Assembly: GCA_963575745.1 (NCBI GenBank)
Contig: CAUYUJ010015718.1
Coordinates: forward strand, 97,001-161,000
DNA length: 64,000 nt
Direction: 5' to 3'
From: Prorocentrum cordatum
Taxonomy: Eukaryota; Sar; Dinophyceae; Prorocentrales; Prorocentraceae
Shown here: in pieces, positions 31,444 through 41,508 of the stretch
How positions within the stretch are numbered: the stretch's first letter is position 1
Layout: every line of letters begins with the position of its first letter
Made by a program: the position numbers and the translations under genes
Notes under the pieces: generated by a model
Seen by the model: only the letters and a program-made list of their open reading frames with translations
Database searches by the model: none
What the model was told of the DNA's origin: nothing

Positions 31444-31568
31444 TCGTATATGTAAATGTGTATCATATACATGTACATGCATATGCATATGTATATGTAT
31501 ATGTACATGCATTTGTGTACATATGTATATGTATATGTTCATGTTTATGCATGTGTATATGTGTATGC

Positions 31569-31605
<37 letters not shown>

Positions 31606-32150
31606 CATGTATATGTATATGTATATGTGTAGGTGTATGTATACATATATATGCATATATATATATGCATATGTATACGTATATCATTGTGTATGTGTTA
31701 ATGTAATTGTGTATGTGCATGTGAATATATATATGGATATATATGCAAATGAACGTATATGTCTAGATGTATGTATATGTGTATGCGTATGTATCTTTAT
31801 ATGTACGTGTATACGTGTAATGTCTATGTCTATGTCTATGTCTATGTCTATGTCTGTGTCTATGTCAATGTCAATGTCTATGTCTATGTCTATGTCTATG
31901 TCTATGTCTATGCCTATGTCTATGTCTATATATATGCCTATGTCTATGTCTATATCTATGCCTATGTCTATGTCTATGTCTATGTCTATGTCTATGTCTA
32001 TGTCTATGTCTATGTCTATGTCTATGCCTATGTCTGTGTCTATGTCTATGTCTATGTCTATGTCTATGTCTATGTCTATGTCTATGCCTATGTCTGTGTC
32101 TATGTCTATGTCTATGTCTATGTTTATGTTTATGTATATGTTTATGTAGC
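31271..32150 (+). repeat. TATG and TATGTC microsatellites
   Basis: 31271-31810 is TATATG-like. 31818-32130 is a nearly pure TATGTC/TCTATG hexamer array. Confidence 0.95.
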
Positions 32151-32614
32151 CCTCCGAACCTCACAAGAACCCCCCTCCCTCCTGATTGCATATGAACATA
32201 TATATATGATTCCCACGATTTCCGGACTCAATTTTGAGGTTGTTTTTTGGAGAACTTTTGGGGCTCAAGTTCTCATGCTCAGGATAGTAACTTTGTCCGC
32301 CCCATATAGCCATTCATGATCAACGTATATTTTCATGGTAGCGAGAGCAGAGGCTACCTCGGCACCTCGCGCGTCCCCCGCGGCAGGGCGCGATAGTGCT
32401 CGCGCCTCGCGCGAGCAGGCGGCCGCGGCGGCGGCAGAACCAGCCGAGGAGCCGGAGAACGACGAGGGTTTCGAGGTCGTGTTCGACCGCGAGCTCGACA
32501 GGACCAGCTGGAAGTGGAAGAAGCTGACTACCCACCTCAGGAGGCTGGCCTTCAAGCGCCGGCAGTGGAGCTTCCTGGGAGTGCACCTGAGGACGATCAA
32601 GGACGCAGGGCGAG

Positions 32615-32799
32615 ATGGCCGCTGAGCAACGAGTTCTGGCTCTGGAGGAGCAGGTCAACCGCCTGTCGGCGGCATTGCAAGAGCAAAGGGAGTCCAACGC
32701 GGCGAACTTGGCGGCAGCTCAAGCGGCTACTCGGATGGAACGTGCAGATGTGGTGAACACGAAGCTGATAGGCAAGCCGCGGAGTTTCCATGGCAAGGA
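32615..32799 (+). pseudogene. Gag of copia element 2, 5' part (interrupted)
   Basis: ATG 32615 opens MAAEQRVLALEEQVNRLSAA, a coiled-coil-like start, and continues to VVNTKLIGKPRSFHGK at the transposon junction. The final GGCAAGGA (32792-32799) is duplicated at 58539-58546, where the same frame resumes as EEEWASWSTTLRAYAG. A preceding frame (32335-32625, Arg/Ala/Glu-rich) may be an N-terminal part now in another frame. Gag packages element RNA. Confidence 0.75.
32792..32799 (+). repeat. Left 8-bp target-site duplication (GGCAAGGA)
   Basis: Identical to 58539-58546, immediately outside the inverted terminal repeats. Confidence 0.95.
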
Positions 32800-32823
32800 T
32801 TGTGTCGGAGCTGTCCCCTACAG
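32800..32823 (+). repeat. Left terminal inverted repeat
   Basis: 24 bp, pairing with 58514-58538 (24 of 25 aligned columns apart from one C/G change and one C indel). Subterminal AAACGCT motifs follow at 32838-32900. Confidence 0.95.
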
Positions 32824-33858
32824 CGCTGAAAATTCCAAACGCTATAAAATCGCTCGCGCCATTTTTCCCCGATGACTTTTCAAAACGCTGTTTAAACGTT
32901 CGTCGATTTTTAAATTTCGCTTTCGCGCTTCGTCGTAGCGATCTCATAAAAAATAAATGGCTTTCGTTGCGAAGCCAGCGTTGATTTCCAACTTTCGCTA
33001 GGGCGGCTGATTTTTTGTGCCAAGTGGCCCAGTCGGCCTCTGATGTAGTTCGGCGCTTTCATTTTCGTTGCCTTTGGGACATCGGCACGGTTTTGCTGGC
33101 GCGTGTTGTATATCGCGAACTGCTCGTGCAGAGGAGTTGCCAGGGGTTCCTTGCTGCCTGTTCCAGGCTCGTTTGGTTCGCGCGTTTACGTCGCGCGTTG
33201 CGTGCGCGTTTCCCTTGGTTTTGCTTTGCTTACGCCGTTCAGCGCCAAGGTTTGCGGCATCGTCTGTTTTTCGCTTTCTTGCTTAGCTTGGCGTTTCGTT
33301 TGCAACCGTTCACCCCCTGTTTAATTTCAGCGGCCCCGAGAATGCGCTCTTAATCAATTTGCAATGTTGAGTCCTGGTGATACGTCCCCGAAGATATCTG
33401 AGCTTTGCAGCGGGGTCCCGACGGGGCTCAACAGAAATATTTGCCACCCCCCGCCCGCCAAGTTTTGGGTGGTAAGGCCACATTGGAGATTAATCCCCTA
33501 TGTGCCCAACAACGCTTACACTTAGGAAACGCAGGCAGGAGCGGTGACAGGGTTGGCAGGGCAGGGGGAGCCTTGAACCGCGCGCCGCCTGGCCCCCCGA
33601 GGGCCGAGGATTTTGCGATTGATGGTTGTCAGTTTCGTTGGCTCGTATGCACAGTTCGATATATGTTTGTCCCCGTTGTTCGGGCCTTCTTAATTGTGAC
33701 GTGTGTCGCCAGCTGTCGCTGCCACTTTTGCATTCTTTGTCGTGATGTGGGGTTTTGTAGTTTACAGGCCTTGTCAGCAATATCATGAAATCGTTTCGTG
33801 CCACCCTGCGGCCCAATTCCTGAGCTCGTTGCAAACCAACTACGCTTCATCTGGGTGT
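32824..33858. other. Subterminal and upstream non-coding region of the transposon
   Basis: AT-richer than the rest. It holds AAACGCT/AAACGTT motifs at 32838, 32883 and 32895, which may be transposase sites. 33000-33850 has T-rich and CGCG-rich stretches and no convincing gene. Confidence 0.5.
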
Positions 33859-33878
33859 CCGTAACCATTTTGGCTCAA
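33859..33878 (+). promoter_or_regulatory. Spliced-leader relic
   Basis: CCGTAACCATTTTGGCTCAA differs from bases 2-21 of the dinoflagellate spliced leader by one G-to-A change. The 22nd position is A in place of G. It lies 74 nt upstream of ATG 33953, where a trans-spliced leader would sit in an mRNA. Confidence 0.85.
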
Positions 33879-33952
33879 ACTTGATTTCGGCATCTCACTC
33901 TCTGTTTTCTTGTTTATTTCTGTCTTCCGAGCGCGTGCCAGAGTTTTCGCCG

Positions 33953-34465
33953 ATGTCGACGCAGCCAGAAGACAGCGCCCCTGGTCTGTGGCAGCACGAG
34001 ATCCAGACCCAGCTAGCCGAGGAGTCTCAGTTTGCGGGACCATCGAGCGTCCCCATCTTCGGCGACACGATGTTGCCCATCCTGATAGAATCGCAAGACC
34101 CTGAGGCTGCCTCGGCTGAGGTACCTTCTGCAGGGGCGCCTGCAAACGGTGATGCCGCTGCCGCTCCAGAGCCAGTTCCGTCGGTTGCGCCATCGGGGGG
34201 TGGTGCCGTTCCAGAGCCAGTTCCGTCTGCTGCGCCATTGCACATGCCACGCTTCCAGATGGAGAAGCGCAGGAAGGTCGTGACGCACACGTACCAGTCC
34301 ATGGACTCGATGACGTCCGCAACCCGCCTTGTGTTCGAGGCGATGTCTGGCCCAGACGGCGGCGATGGCTTCCCTGGTGTGCCATCCTCCGTGGAGTACA
34401 AGGTCACGTACACGATCGAGGGGGCGATGACTTTCCGCAACGAGGGGTCAGATGAGTCAGATTGA
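33953..34465 (+). CDS. Small acidic, Ala/Pro-rich ORF of the transposon
   Basis: A 170-codon frame from ATG 33953 to TGA 34463-34465. The frame is also open upstream, but the spliced-leader relic at 33859-33878 marks the probable 5' end of the mRNA and 33953 is the first in-frame ATG. N-terminal half: MSTQPEDSAPGLW, Ala/Pro-rich with two PEPVPS repeats, and one hairpin repeat read as AGAPA (34130-34143). C-terminal half: MEKRRKVVTHTYQSMDSMTS and VEYKVTYTIEGAMTFRNE, a beta-strand-like end. I do not recognise a family. It is probably an accessory protein of the element. Confidence 0.6.
   Translation: MSTQPEDSAPGLWQHEIQTQLAEESQFAGPSSVPIFGDTMLPILIESQDPEAASAEVPSAGAPANGDAAAAPEPVPSVAPSGGGAVPEPVPSAAPLHMPRFQMEKRRKVVTHTYQSMDSMTSATRLVFEAMSGPDGGDGFPGVPSSVEYKVTYTIEGAMTFRNEGSDESD
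34130..34143 (+). repeat. Hairpin repeat GCAGG-GGCG-CCTGC inside the transposon ORF
   Basis: Same 5-bp stem and length as the 16 copies in copia element 1, and again read as Ala-Gly-x-Pro-Ala. Confidence 0.75.
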
Positions 34466-35979
34466 GGTGCATCGGGATGCTGGCTCTGCGTTGCAGACTG
34501 ATACGCTCGCCCGCGGCGCCTGCTCTTTGTTGCAGGCCCGACGCGAGCGACTGACATTTTCCAGCCCGCACTGGCCGTCGCAAGAACAGAGCTTCAGTGG
34601 CTCTGCGGTGTTCAGGCGACCTCTTGGCGCCCGATTTCGTTGGCATTGTTGGCGCCCGCCAGCTTGCCTTGCGTTGTCACGCTCGGCCGCTGTCGTGATG
34701 GTTGAGTGTTGAGCTTCGTTTGGGGCTGATGCGGTGGATATTCACAGTTGTCGCTCGTTGCGTCGCCCGTTTGGCCACGCGCAGTGCAGTGTGGCGTCAC
34801 TGTTGTGCTTCTCTCACATGCGAAGATCGCAGCCACGTTCTCGTCGGCGCTCATGCTGCAACATGGTTCGCGCACGTGCTCATCATTATCATTCCTGCTT
34901 TTTTCCATCAATTGTGGCTCTAACGCCCGTGATGCATCGGCGATGCGTTCTTGCGCGATGGCGCGCCTCTCATCATTGATTGTCCGTCAGTCCACCCAGG
35001 GGCTGCATGGGGTGCGATCGTGTGCCAGCATGGTTTGGGCAGTCTTTCAGTTTTGCGTCGTAACCACGTGCAGCTGCGAATAGCCCCCCCCCCCTCCCTC
35101 CACCCTGCGCCAGCGCGCGCCACTTCATCAGGCAGGGCCGCCCTCACGTTGGTTGGTGTCTCGGCGGCAGAGTGGATCAGCCTGAGGCGGTTACTGCTAC
35201 TGCTGTTGCTAGTACTAGCACTACCATTGCCACTGCTAATATTGCAGCTACTGGCTCTTAGCAGTACAGTTATGATTGCTGCCCAGTGGTGTTATGTGTG
35301 ATATTGTTTGTGTTGCTTGTTGTTGCTTGCTGCTGCTACTACTATTATTACTACCACGACTAGTGTGCGAAATGCAACTGCTACCGTTATCACACTTATT
35401 AGTAGTACACTCACGATTCCTGCTGCCACCACCTATCCCTCGGCGGCAGAGTGGCGCGGTCGCTTTCACTTAGGCCAGGGTTTCGGGTGCATTTGGAGAG
35501 GAGGGGCTTCTTGGAACCGCGGCCCCGATAAGGGCTGCCAACATGTAGTGGTCGAAGCAGTATGAGGGTTTGCGTGGCTGTTTGAGGTGGGGGTGCATGT
35601 CGCGTAGGTTTCCATGCGGGTCTTGGGTTTGTTATCTTCTCGATGGCGCTTTACTCCGTCATGGCTTGATGGTGCGTTGAGAAGGTCGCGGGGGCTGCCC
35701 AGTCGAAGATGGGAGTTACTTAGAGCAGCCCTCAGGAACCTCGGGCCACCCTGGAAATCATTTGGAGCGTTTTAGGGCAATCGCGGTAACCTTGGATGCA
35801 CGTGCGTTTCGCGGCGCATCGGCTTGCAGCACCATCGCCCCCATTCGCCCACTTCCCACTGTCAATGCTCGAGGGGCAGAGCTCCTGGGCGGGGCAACCG
35901 ACATCCCTCGAGGAGGGGTGCTGGCCTGTGTGAGGGGGGCGTGCTGAAGCAAGCGGGGTTTCAGGGGCCGTTGTAGTGT
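34466..35979. other. Non-coding stretch with trinucleotide-rich insert
   Basis: No gene recognised. CTCGGCGGCAGAGTGG occurs at 35160-35175 and 35439-35454, bracketing a segment rich in CTA/CTG/ACT triplets (35190-35420). Confidence 0.55.
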
Positions 35980-36001
35980 CCGTAGCCAGTTTTGCCGAGA
36001 G
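35980..36001 (+). promoter_or_regulatory. Degenerate spliced-leader relic before the transposase
   Basis: CCGTAGCCAGTTTTG matches CCGTAGCCATTTTGG with one inserted G, then diverges (CCGAGAG). It ends 7 nt before ATG 36009. Confidence 0.5.
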
Positions 36002-36008
36002 CACCACA

Positions 36009-37576
36009 ATGTTGCTCAGCGTAGTTCTTTGGACCACGTATGCACATTCGCTGCTGTCCAATTCAGTTGCCCCATCGCCCATGGAGGTGGACCAGTGGGA
36101 AGAACTTGCTGTCGCCGAGGGGCCGCCGCATGACCAATGGGCTGACATCGAGTCGATGGACCTCGCCGTCGGGGCCGCATCGCCAGTTGCTGGCGCTGGC
36201 TTGGCCTTGGCGGCTGGCCCAGTCCCAGATGGCCGCGCGGCGGATGCATTGGATCTGGCGCCAGTGGCGCCCGCTCCTGTCGCGGGCGCCGCGGCAGCCA
36301 AGGCGGCCCCCAAGAAGCGCGGCAGGCCGCCAACGAGAGTTGCCAGAGCCTTGCCGCCGCCAGCAGGCAGCGCGGAGGTGCAGCCATCTGCGCCCAAGCG
36401 CACCCGTTTCGTCATACCTCGGGTTCCCGACCGTGTGTTGCAAGACATTTTGGTTGCAGATGTTGTGCCATATGTGTTCTCGCCATCACTGGGACCTATT
36501 TTCAAGAACCTGCTGGCAGATTTCAGGACGGCTGGCGTCCACGTTTGCAGCGGGGACAATGTTGTTGCCAAACTTGCTGCCACCAAGTTTAATTTCACGT
36601 GCGCCGACCACCACGTCAAGAGTTTGGCGTCGATCGCAGAGTCGCTTGGATGCAGCCCGCCGACTGCCCGTTCACACATGTCCAAGCTTGCGGAGTGCAC
36701 CTTGCAGGCCGACCGCATTTCCAGAGCCAGTCTGGAAACGGCGCTTGCAAGCAACGAGTCGATCAATTGCCTCCACTACGTCGAGGCAGAGTTTTACGAC
36801 GAGACGCCCATGCCCGTGCACCTCAAGGACGCGTGCCTCTCTGATGATGCAGTCAACTTGCTAGAGTTTCTCGGGGTCGTTGCTCCTGGTGCGGTCGTGG
36901 GCGACGCAGTCATTCAAGAACGTTTGCCGAAGTACTTGGCGGACGCGCACAGCGAGTCGGCCACCGCAAAGCTTCTGCAAATTCAGTCATCGTATTCAAT
37001 GTTGGTTTCAAGAGAGGTTGAAGGCATTACGCAGTATATGATTATTTCTGGGGATACCGTTAACAACTTGCTTGCAATGGACAGGGCAACGGGGGAAGCT
37101 ACGCGGGCAGCACTACGTCGGGTATGGGGCCTTTCTTTAGCACATAGCAAGTTTGCTCAGCGTTCCCGCATTGTTTGCACAGACAAAGGTTCAGCCAATA
37201 TAAAATGTGAGAGGGGTGTCATGCAAAAGGATCGGCAGGGTTGGCAGCACCTCCACGTTTTCTGTGGTATCCACGTCACGTCGACGTGCCACAAGTCCAC
37301 ATTCGCGATGATGGAGGACGTAGTATCTGGCATGGTTCATTGCGCATTGTCGTTGAGGTTTGCTGGCAAGATGTCGTCGTTCAGGATCGAGCTCAAGAAC
37401 TTAATCCTCGAGAGGATTGACGTGAAGTATGGTTTACCACCTCGCCACTGCGTCGTTCATCGGAAGATGGTGCTGTCATTGTTTTGCAGGAGTGGGCGCA
37501 ACTTGATCAAGAGGTTTGTCGGTATGAACAAGTTTGCAAATGGCGACTGGCAGAACACGAGAAATGTTGAAATATC
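36009..37576 (+). CDS. DDE-like transposase, N-terminal part
   Basis: ATG 36009 follows the spliced-leader-like sequence. ATG 36081 (MEVDQWEEL) is an alternative. An Ala/Pro-rich N-terminus contains KKRGRPP (near 36313), an AT-hook DNA-binding motif. The core follows: HYVEAEFYDETPMPVHL, with a candidate catalytic Asp at 36798, then RSRIVCTDKGSANIKCERG, with a candidate second Asp at 37183, and HLHVFCGIHVTSTCHKS, a Cys-x2-His pattern after the second Asp as in several DDE transposases. The frame continues past FANGDWQNTRNVE into repeat R1, which interrupts the gene. It cuts and pastes the element by family role. Confidence 0.65.
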
Positions 37577-38793
37577 CAGTTGCCTGCGGCACGTCCCGCC
37601 ACCGTGCCAGCCAAGCTGCTTCTGTGGTCGGTGCACGAGGGGGCACGGATGTCCTAACTTGAGGCTGGGTGGTGGTGATGGTGATGGCGAGGCGACCACC
37701 CTTGTGTCCAAGGTTGGTTCGCCACCCATGTGTCCACATTCGGATTGCCCCCCCCATGCGTTCATGCGGGCTCCCACCCATGTATCCCGATATGGCTGCC
37801 GCCATGTGGACACATGGGTGGCAGCCCAAATGGGGCGGCAGAGGCACATGTGTCCCATGTGACGCATGGAGCGTCACATGGTACACCTCTTCCAATAACC
37901 AATGTCGGCGCAGGCCCTATTGGGGACTCTTGGGCCCGCTTGGCACCCATCCATCTTGAACCTTCTTCAGCCTACTTGAAGCTATTTTTGATCGTCTTGG
38001 GGCTGTCTTTGGCCGCCTTGATCCTCTTGGGGGTCCTCTTGACGGCCTCTGGGGCCGTCTTGTGTCCATCTTGGGCCGTCTTGCGGCTCTCTTGGGCCGT
38101 CTCGGGCGTCTTGGGCCGACTCGGGCCTATCTTGAGGCCCTCTTTGGGCTCTCCTGTGGGTCTCTTGGGGCTGTCTTGGGGCCCTCTTGGGGGTCTCTTG
38201 GGGCTCTCTTGGGCAGTCTGGGGCCCCTCTTGGGCCGTGCTGGGGCCCACTTGGGCCGTCTGGGGCCCCTCTTGGGTTGTCTTGGGGACCTCTTTGGTGC
38301 CTCTTGGGCCGCCTGGGAGCGATCTAGGAGCCGTCTTGGGCCGTTCTTGGTCCGAAAATGCGAGAACCTTGAACGCGTTCAAAAACAAATGCAAATCAAT
38401 GTGTTTAGCCTCCTCGGGGCCTCTTGGCGGCCGTCCTGGGGCCATGTTAGGCCCTCTTTGAGGTCTCTCGGAAAATCTTGAAGACTGCTTGGGCCATCTT
38501 GAGATCATCCCCCGCCGTCTTGAAGCCGAATTGGGCCGTCTTGAAGCCATCCTGGGCAATCTTCGGGCCCACTTGGCTCCGGGAATGCGAGTCTGTCGTA
38601 TTGCACGAGGGGTTGTGGCCTCGGGGGCGCGAACCAAAGGGGGAGAGCGAACGCAGATCAGTGGTTTCCGAGGGGTGGGGTGGGGTGGGGTGGGGGGGGG
38701 GGCTCCCTAGAAGTCTATCAGCCACCCTGCCCCCTACCATGCCAGCGCTTGGCATTCAGACACGCCTCAACGTGCCAGAAGGCACGGTGGCGG
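37577..38793 (+). repeat. Repeat R1 (about 1.2 kb), interrupting the transposase
   Basis: Very similar to R2 (54063-55254): it starts CAGTTGCCTGCGGCA and ends CAACGTGCCAG...CACGGTGGCGG. Near-terminal inverted blocks CCGCCACCGTGCC and GGCACGGTGGCGG are visible. Inside are an inverted pair around CACCCATGTGTCCACAT (37730) and ATGTGGACACATGGGTG (37804), then a CTTGGGCCGTCTTGGGG block. Possible 5-bp flanking duplication ATATC (37572-37576 and 38794-38798). Confidence 0.8.
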
Positions 38794-38803
38794 ATATCTC
38801 GAC

Positions 38804-41098
38804 ATGCCGCCAGGCGATCTGACGGATGCAAAGCTGGCCAAGATCAAGTCGTGGGTGGCAGAGGGCATGGCATTTTGTTTCACATCCAAGGCCTTCACAA
38901 TTTTCCCTCGCCATCGGTGGACAGGAAGCGGCGATGCGGTTGACGAGTTCGGGGGCTTGGAGTTGTGTCACGGCCTCCTTAGCGCGGCCTACTCGCGGTG
39001 GGCTCGCGCGCAGGGTACTCAGATTCGTCGGCGGCCCCGACCAGATGGCGTACCGCTTCTTGCCCTCGTTGACGGCAACTTTGATGATGCGGATGCGGCT
39101 GATGACGAAGAGGATGGCGATGGAGGTGCTGCAGGGCCCGCCCCAGAGGCAGAGCCGACCGCTGAACCTCGACAGGACAAAAGCGACCCTCGCACTACCA
39201 ACGTTGATGCTGCCAAGTGGGCTGAGTTGAACGCTAAAGATCGCCGAATCGGGCTTGCTTGGGTCACGCGTAGTCCTGCAAAATATCTTGTAATCATGAG
39301 GTTGGTGCTTCACCCCTTGACGACGCTGCTTCACAAGCAGCTGCGCATGTCAGGCTCAGAGTGGGAGGACGAACAACGTTTAGCTGAAGCGAGGGCGAGG
39401 GTGACGCAACCCCAGCCCGCCGACCCAGCAGATGTCAACAGGACATACAGGATAGTCGAAGTTGCTCGGTGCGTCTTGGAAGATGAGTGCCTTCAGACCA
39501 TAGCTGCTTTGTTTGAACAGCCGATCATGTGGTCGCTTATTGGGAGCGATGACATAACGGAGTGCACCAACGCGTTTATATTCAGATTGGCGTCTCGTTG
39601 TGGAGCCCTCGTTGAACAGCTTCAGAGGTCGGAGCACAAGAAATATCCGTTCAAACTCTTCTTGCTCCTTGTCGAGCCAGGGCTTGCGGGGGAAATCGCT
39701 AGAGATTATGCGGAGACGCCGTGCATGCTGGACTCGTTCACCAAGGCTTTTCTGGATGTGAACGGCCTGGCGGATCCCGTGGCTAGACTTCGCTTGATAT
39801 GTATAGCTCTCGCAGCCAGGGTGGACATGGCAAACGTTGAGGCACTCCACGCGTCGATTAGGCGGGTTCTAACGGTCCTCAGCACTCAAGTCAAGACGCT
39901 GGACTTGGACCGAGCCTCATCGGAATGGATATTCATGCGTCTTCGGAGGCAAGGTTCACGGAACCTCCACCCGCAGGAGTTTGCCGTCCCAGGGGTGCAG
40001 ACATCGACTACATCGGCCAGGGCCGCGTCTTGTTCTGGCATTGGAGGCGGCATTCGGCGCCGCGGCGGGGGCGGAGCTTGGCGCGCGTATGTTTCGTTGT
40101 CTTGCGAGGGGCAGCGCGACTTTCGAAGGCTGGCAGGCGAGTACCGAGTTTTATCGGATGAGCAGCGGGCGATGTACCAGGGTCCTGGCCGAGACGCGTC
40201 GGCGGCGCACAGGGTGAACCCGACCGTTCCCAGCTTCGGCTTGACGTTGCGGGAGCAAGAGCGCTTGGTTAGTGCGGCGCAGCGGGATGCATTCATGAAG
40301 GCCCTGGCAGATACTAGTTCTGGCGATTCGACCCATATGAAATTGAAGCTTGCCGAAGGGATTGTCGCCACGTCGGTTGACCCTGCGGCGGCTTTGAGCA
40401 GCGTGCAGGGGCAGTCCGTGTTGTTGGGGAAGTATGTTGCTCATTTGAAGCGGCAGGCTCGCAGCGAGTTGGTTCGTGCATCTGGGAGCTGTCGCGATGA
40501 TGACATTGGCTTCCTCGCAGCTTGCGACGGGCTGAGCGACCTCATGGGCGAGCTGACTTGTGTCCCGAGGCGCGGTGCCGCGCAGGTGGACGTCCACAAC
40601 CGAGCTGCTGAGAAGGGTTCATTTGCCGCAGTTGTGTCTAGCCCTACGCGGAGTTCCACGGGAACTACTTTATCTGCAGGCGTCAGCGGGTCTTGGCATC
40701 GAAGGCACCAGCTGATCAGACACGGGGATGAGGATGCCATCGGCGACGAGACGAGGAGAGAGAAAACCATGCGGAGGTGCTGGGATGCGGGAGTTTGCAC
40801 ATGCTCAGCGTATGGGAAGGTCTTGTATGGTTTCAGGAACGCTGTGTTGCGAAGCATGAAGGCTAAGTCCACCAAGGATTCTGGATTGCGCAAGCACTTG
40901 CAGGATGGGCGATGGTTTCTGGTGTTTCGCCCAGATGCTGGCGACGAGCCTGCTGGACACCACGGTCCTGACCATGAGTGTTTCCACGTGTCTTTGATGT
41001 ACCTCAAGCCCTACAGGCCGACTTTCCAGCGGATGCACATCCAGGCGCGGCATCCGAATGGCATTTACGAGTTGAAGGCACGTGGGTTTCTGCAATGA
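38804..41098 (+). CDS. DDE-like transposase, C-terminal part
   Basis: A long open frame continuing the transposase after R1: DLTDAKLAKIKSWVAEGM, then FTIFPRHRWTGSGDAVDEFG and LCHGLLSAAYSRW. NVEALHASIRRVLTVLS near 39831 gives a candidate third acidic residue (Glu at 39839). HRKMV upstream and this region would together form the catalytic core. Near 40075-40180, AWRAYVSLSCEGQRDFRRLA resembles an HMG-box-like helix with its aromatic and basic spacing. The Cys-containing C-terminus (RRCWDAGVCTCSAYGKVLYG) is unassigned. A precise join over the 5-bp duplication would be out of frame, so a different splice or a one-base lesion must be assumed. Confidence 0.65.
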   Translation: MPPGDLTDAKLAKIKSWVAEGMAFCFTSKAFTIFPRHRWTGSGDAVDEFGGLELCHGLLSAAYSRWARAQGTQIRRRPRPDGVPLLALVDGNFDDADAADDEEDGDGGAAGPAPEAEPTAEPRQDKSDPRTTNVDAAKWAELNAKDRRIGLAWVTRSPAKYLVIMRLVLHPLTTLLHKQLRMSGSEWEDEQRLAEARARVTQPQPADPADVNRTYRIVEVARCVLEDECLQTIAALFEQPIMWSLIGSDDITECTNAFIFRLASRCGALVEQLQRSEHKKYPFKLFLLLVEPGLAGEIARDYAETPCMLDSFTKAFLDVNGLADPVARLRLICIALAARVDMANVEALHASIRRVLTVLSTQVKTLDLDRASSEWIFMRLRRQGSRNLHPQEFAVPGVQTSTTSARAASCSGIGGGIRRRGGGGAWRAYVSLSCEGQRDFRRLAGEYRVLSDEQRAMYQGPGRDASAAHRVNPTVPSFGLTLREQERLVSAAQRDAFMKALADTSSGDSTHMKLKLAEGIVATSVDPAAALSSVQGQSVLLGKYVAHLKRQARSELVRASGSCRDDDIGFLAACDGLSDLMGELTCVPRRGAAQVDVHNRAAEKGSFAAVVSSPTRSSTGTTLSAGVSGSWHRRHQLIRHGDEDAIGDETRREKTMRRCWDAGVCTCSAYGKVLYGFRNAVLRSMKAKSTKDSGLRKHLQDGRWFLVFRPDAGDEPAGHHGPDHECFHVSLMYLKPYRPTFQRMHIQARHPNGIYELKARGFLQ

Positions 41099-41508
41099 GC
41101 CCACCCCATTTGCATCCTCAGTTTGCTATTGCGGCGCCTGTCTTGCACGCCATGTTTGGGTAACCGATGCAGGCGCACGAGTGGTGCACTTCCCCCTTGC
41201 AGCCATCAGGGTGCGGAGCAATGTTTGCCAGTGGTGATCGTGTCAGCCCAAGCATTTCTCAGCCATGCACGTCCGCGCTGGAACCAGCGCGAAGGAGCAC
41301 GTTGCAGGGCCAGCGCTGGCAAGCAGGTCTGGCCTTGCCGCGTGCCCAACATATCAATGTGTTGATGAGCCGTTGGTTCCAGTTTTGATGGGCATGTCAC
41401 TGTAGGCGTGCTTTCTGCTTGTGGCGATACGTAACTATCTAGGGCGTGTCAGGTGTCGCTTGGTTGTTGTGTGTGCGTGCGTGTTTGCGATTGTATCGTT
41501 GCCGTGCA
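41099..41508. other. Short intergenic stretch
   Basis: No feature recognised between the transposase stop and the next ORF. Confidence 0.5.

Noticed and set aside
32307-32325. TAGCCATTCATGATCAACG before the copia gag frame as a possible spliced-leader relic
   Set aside because: Only 7 contiguous bases match strongly. Suggestive by position but too weak to annotate.
41446-41508. Upstream extension of the accessory ORF before ATG 41509
   Set aside because: Low-complexity T/G-rich sequence without coding character. 41509 is a better start.
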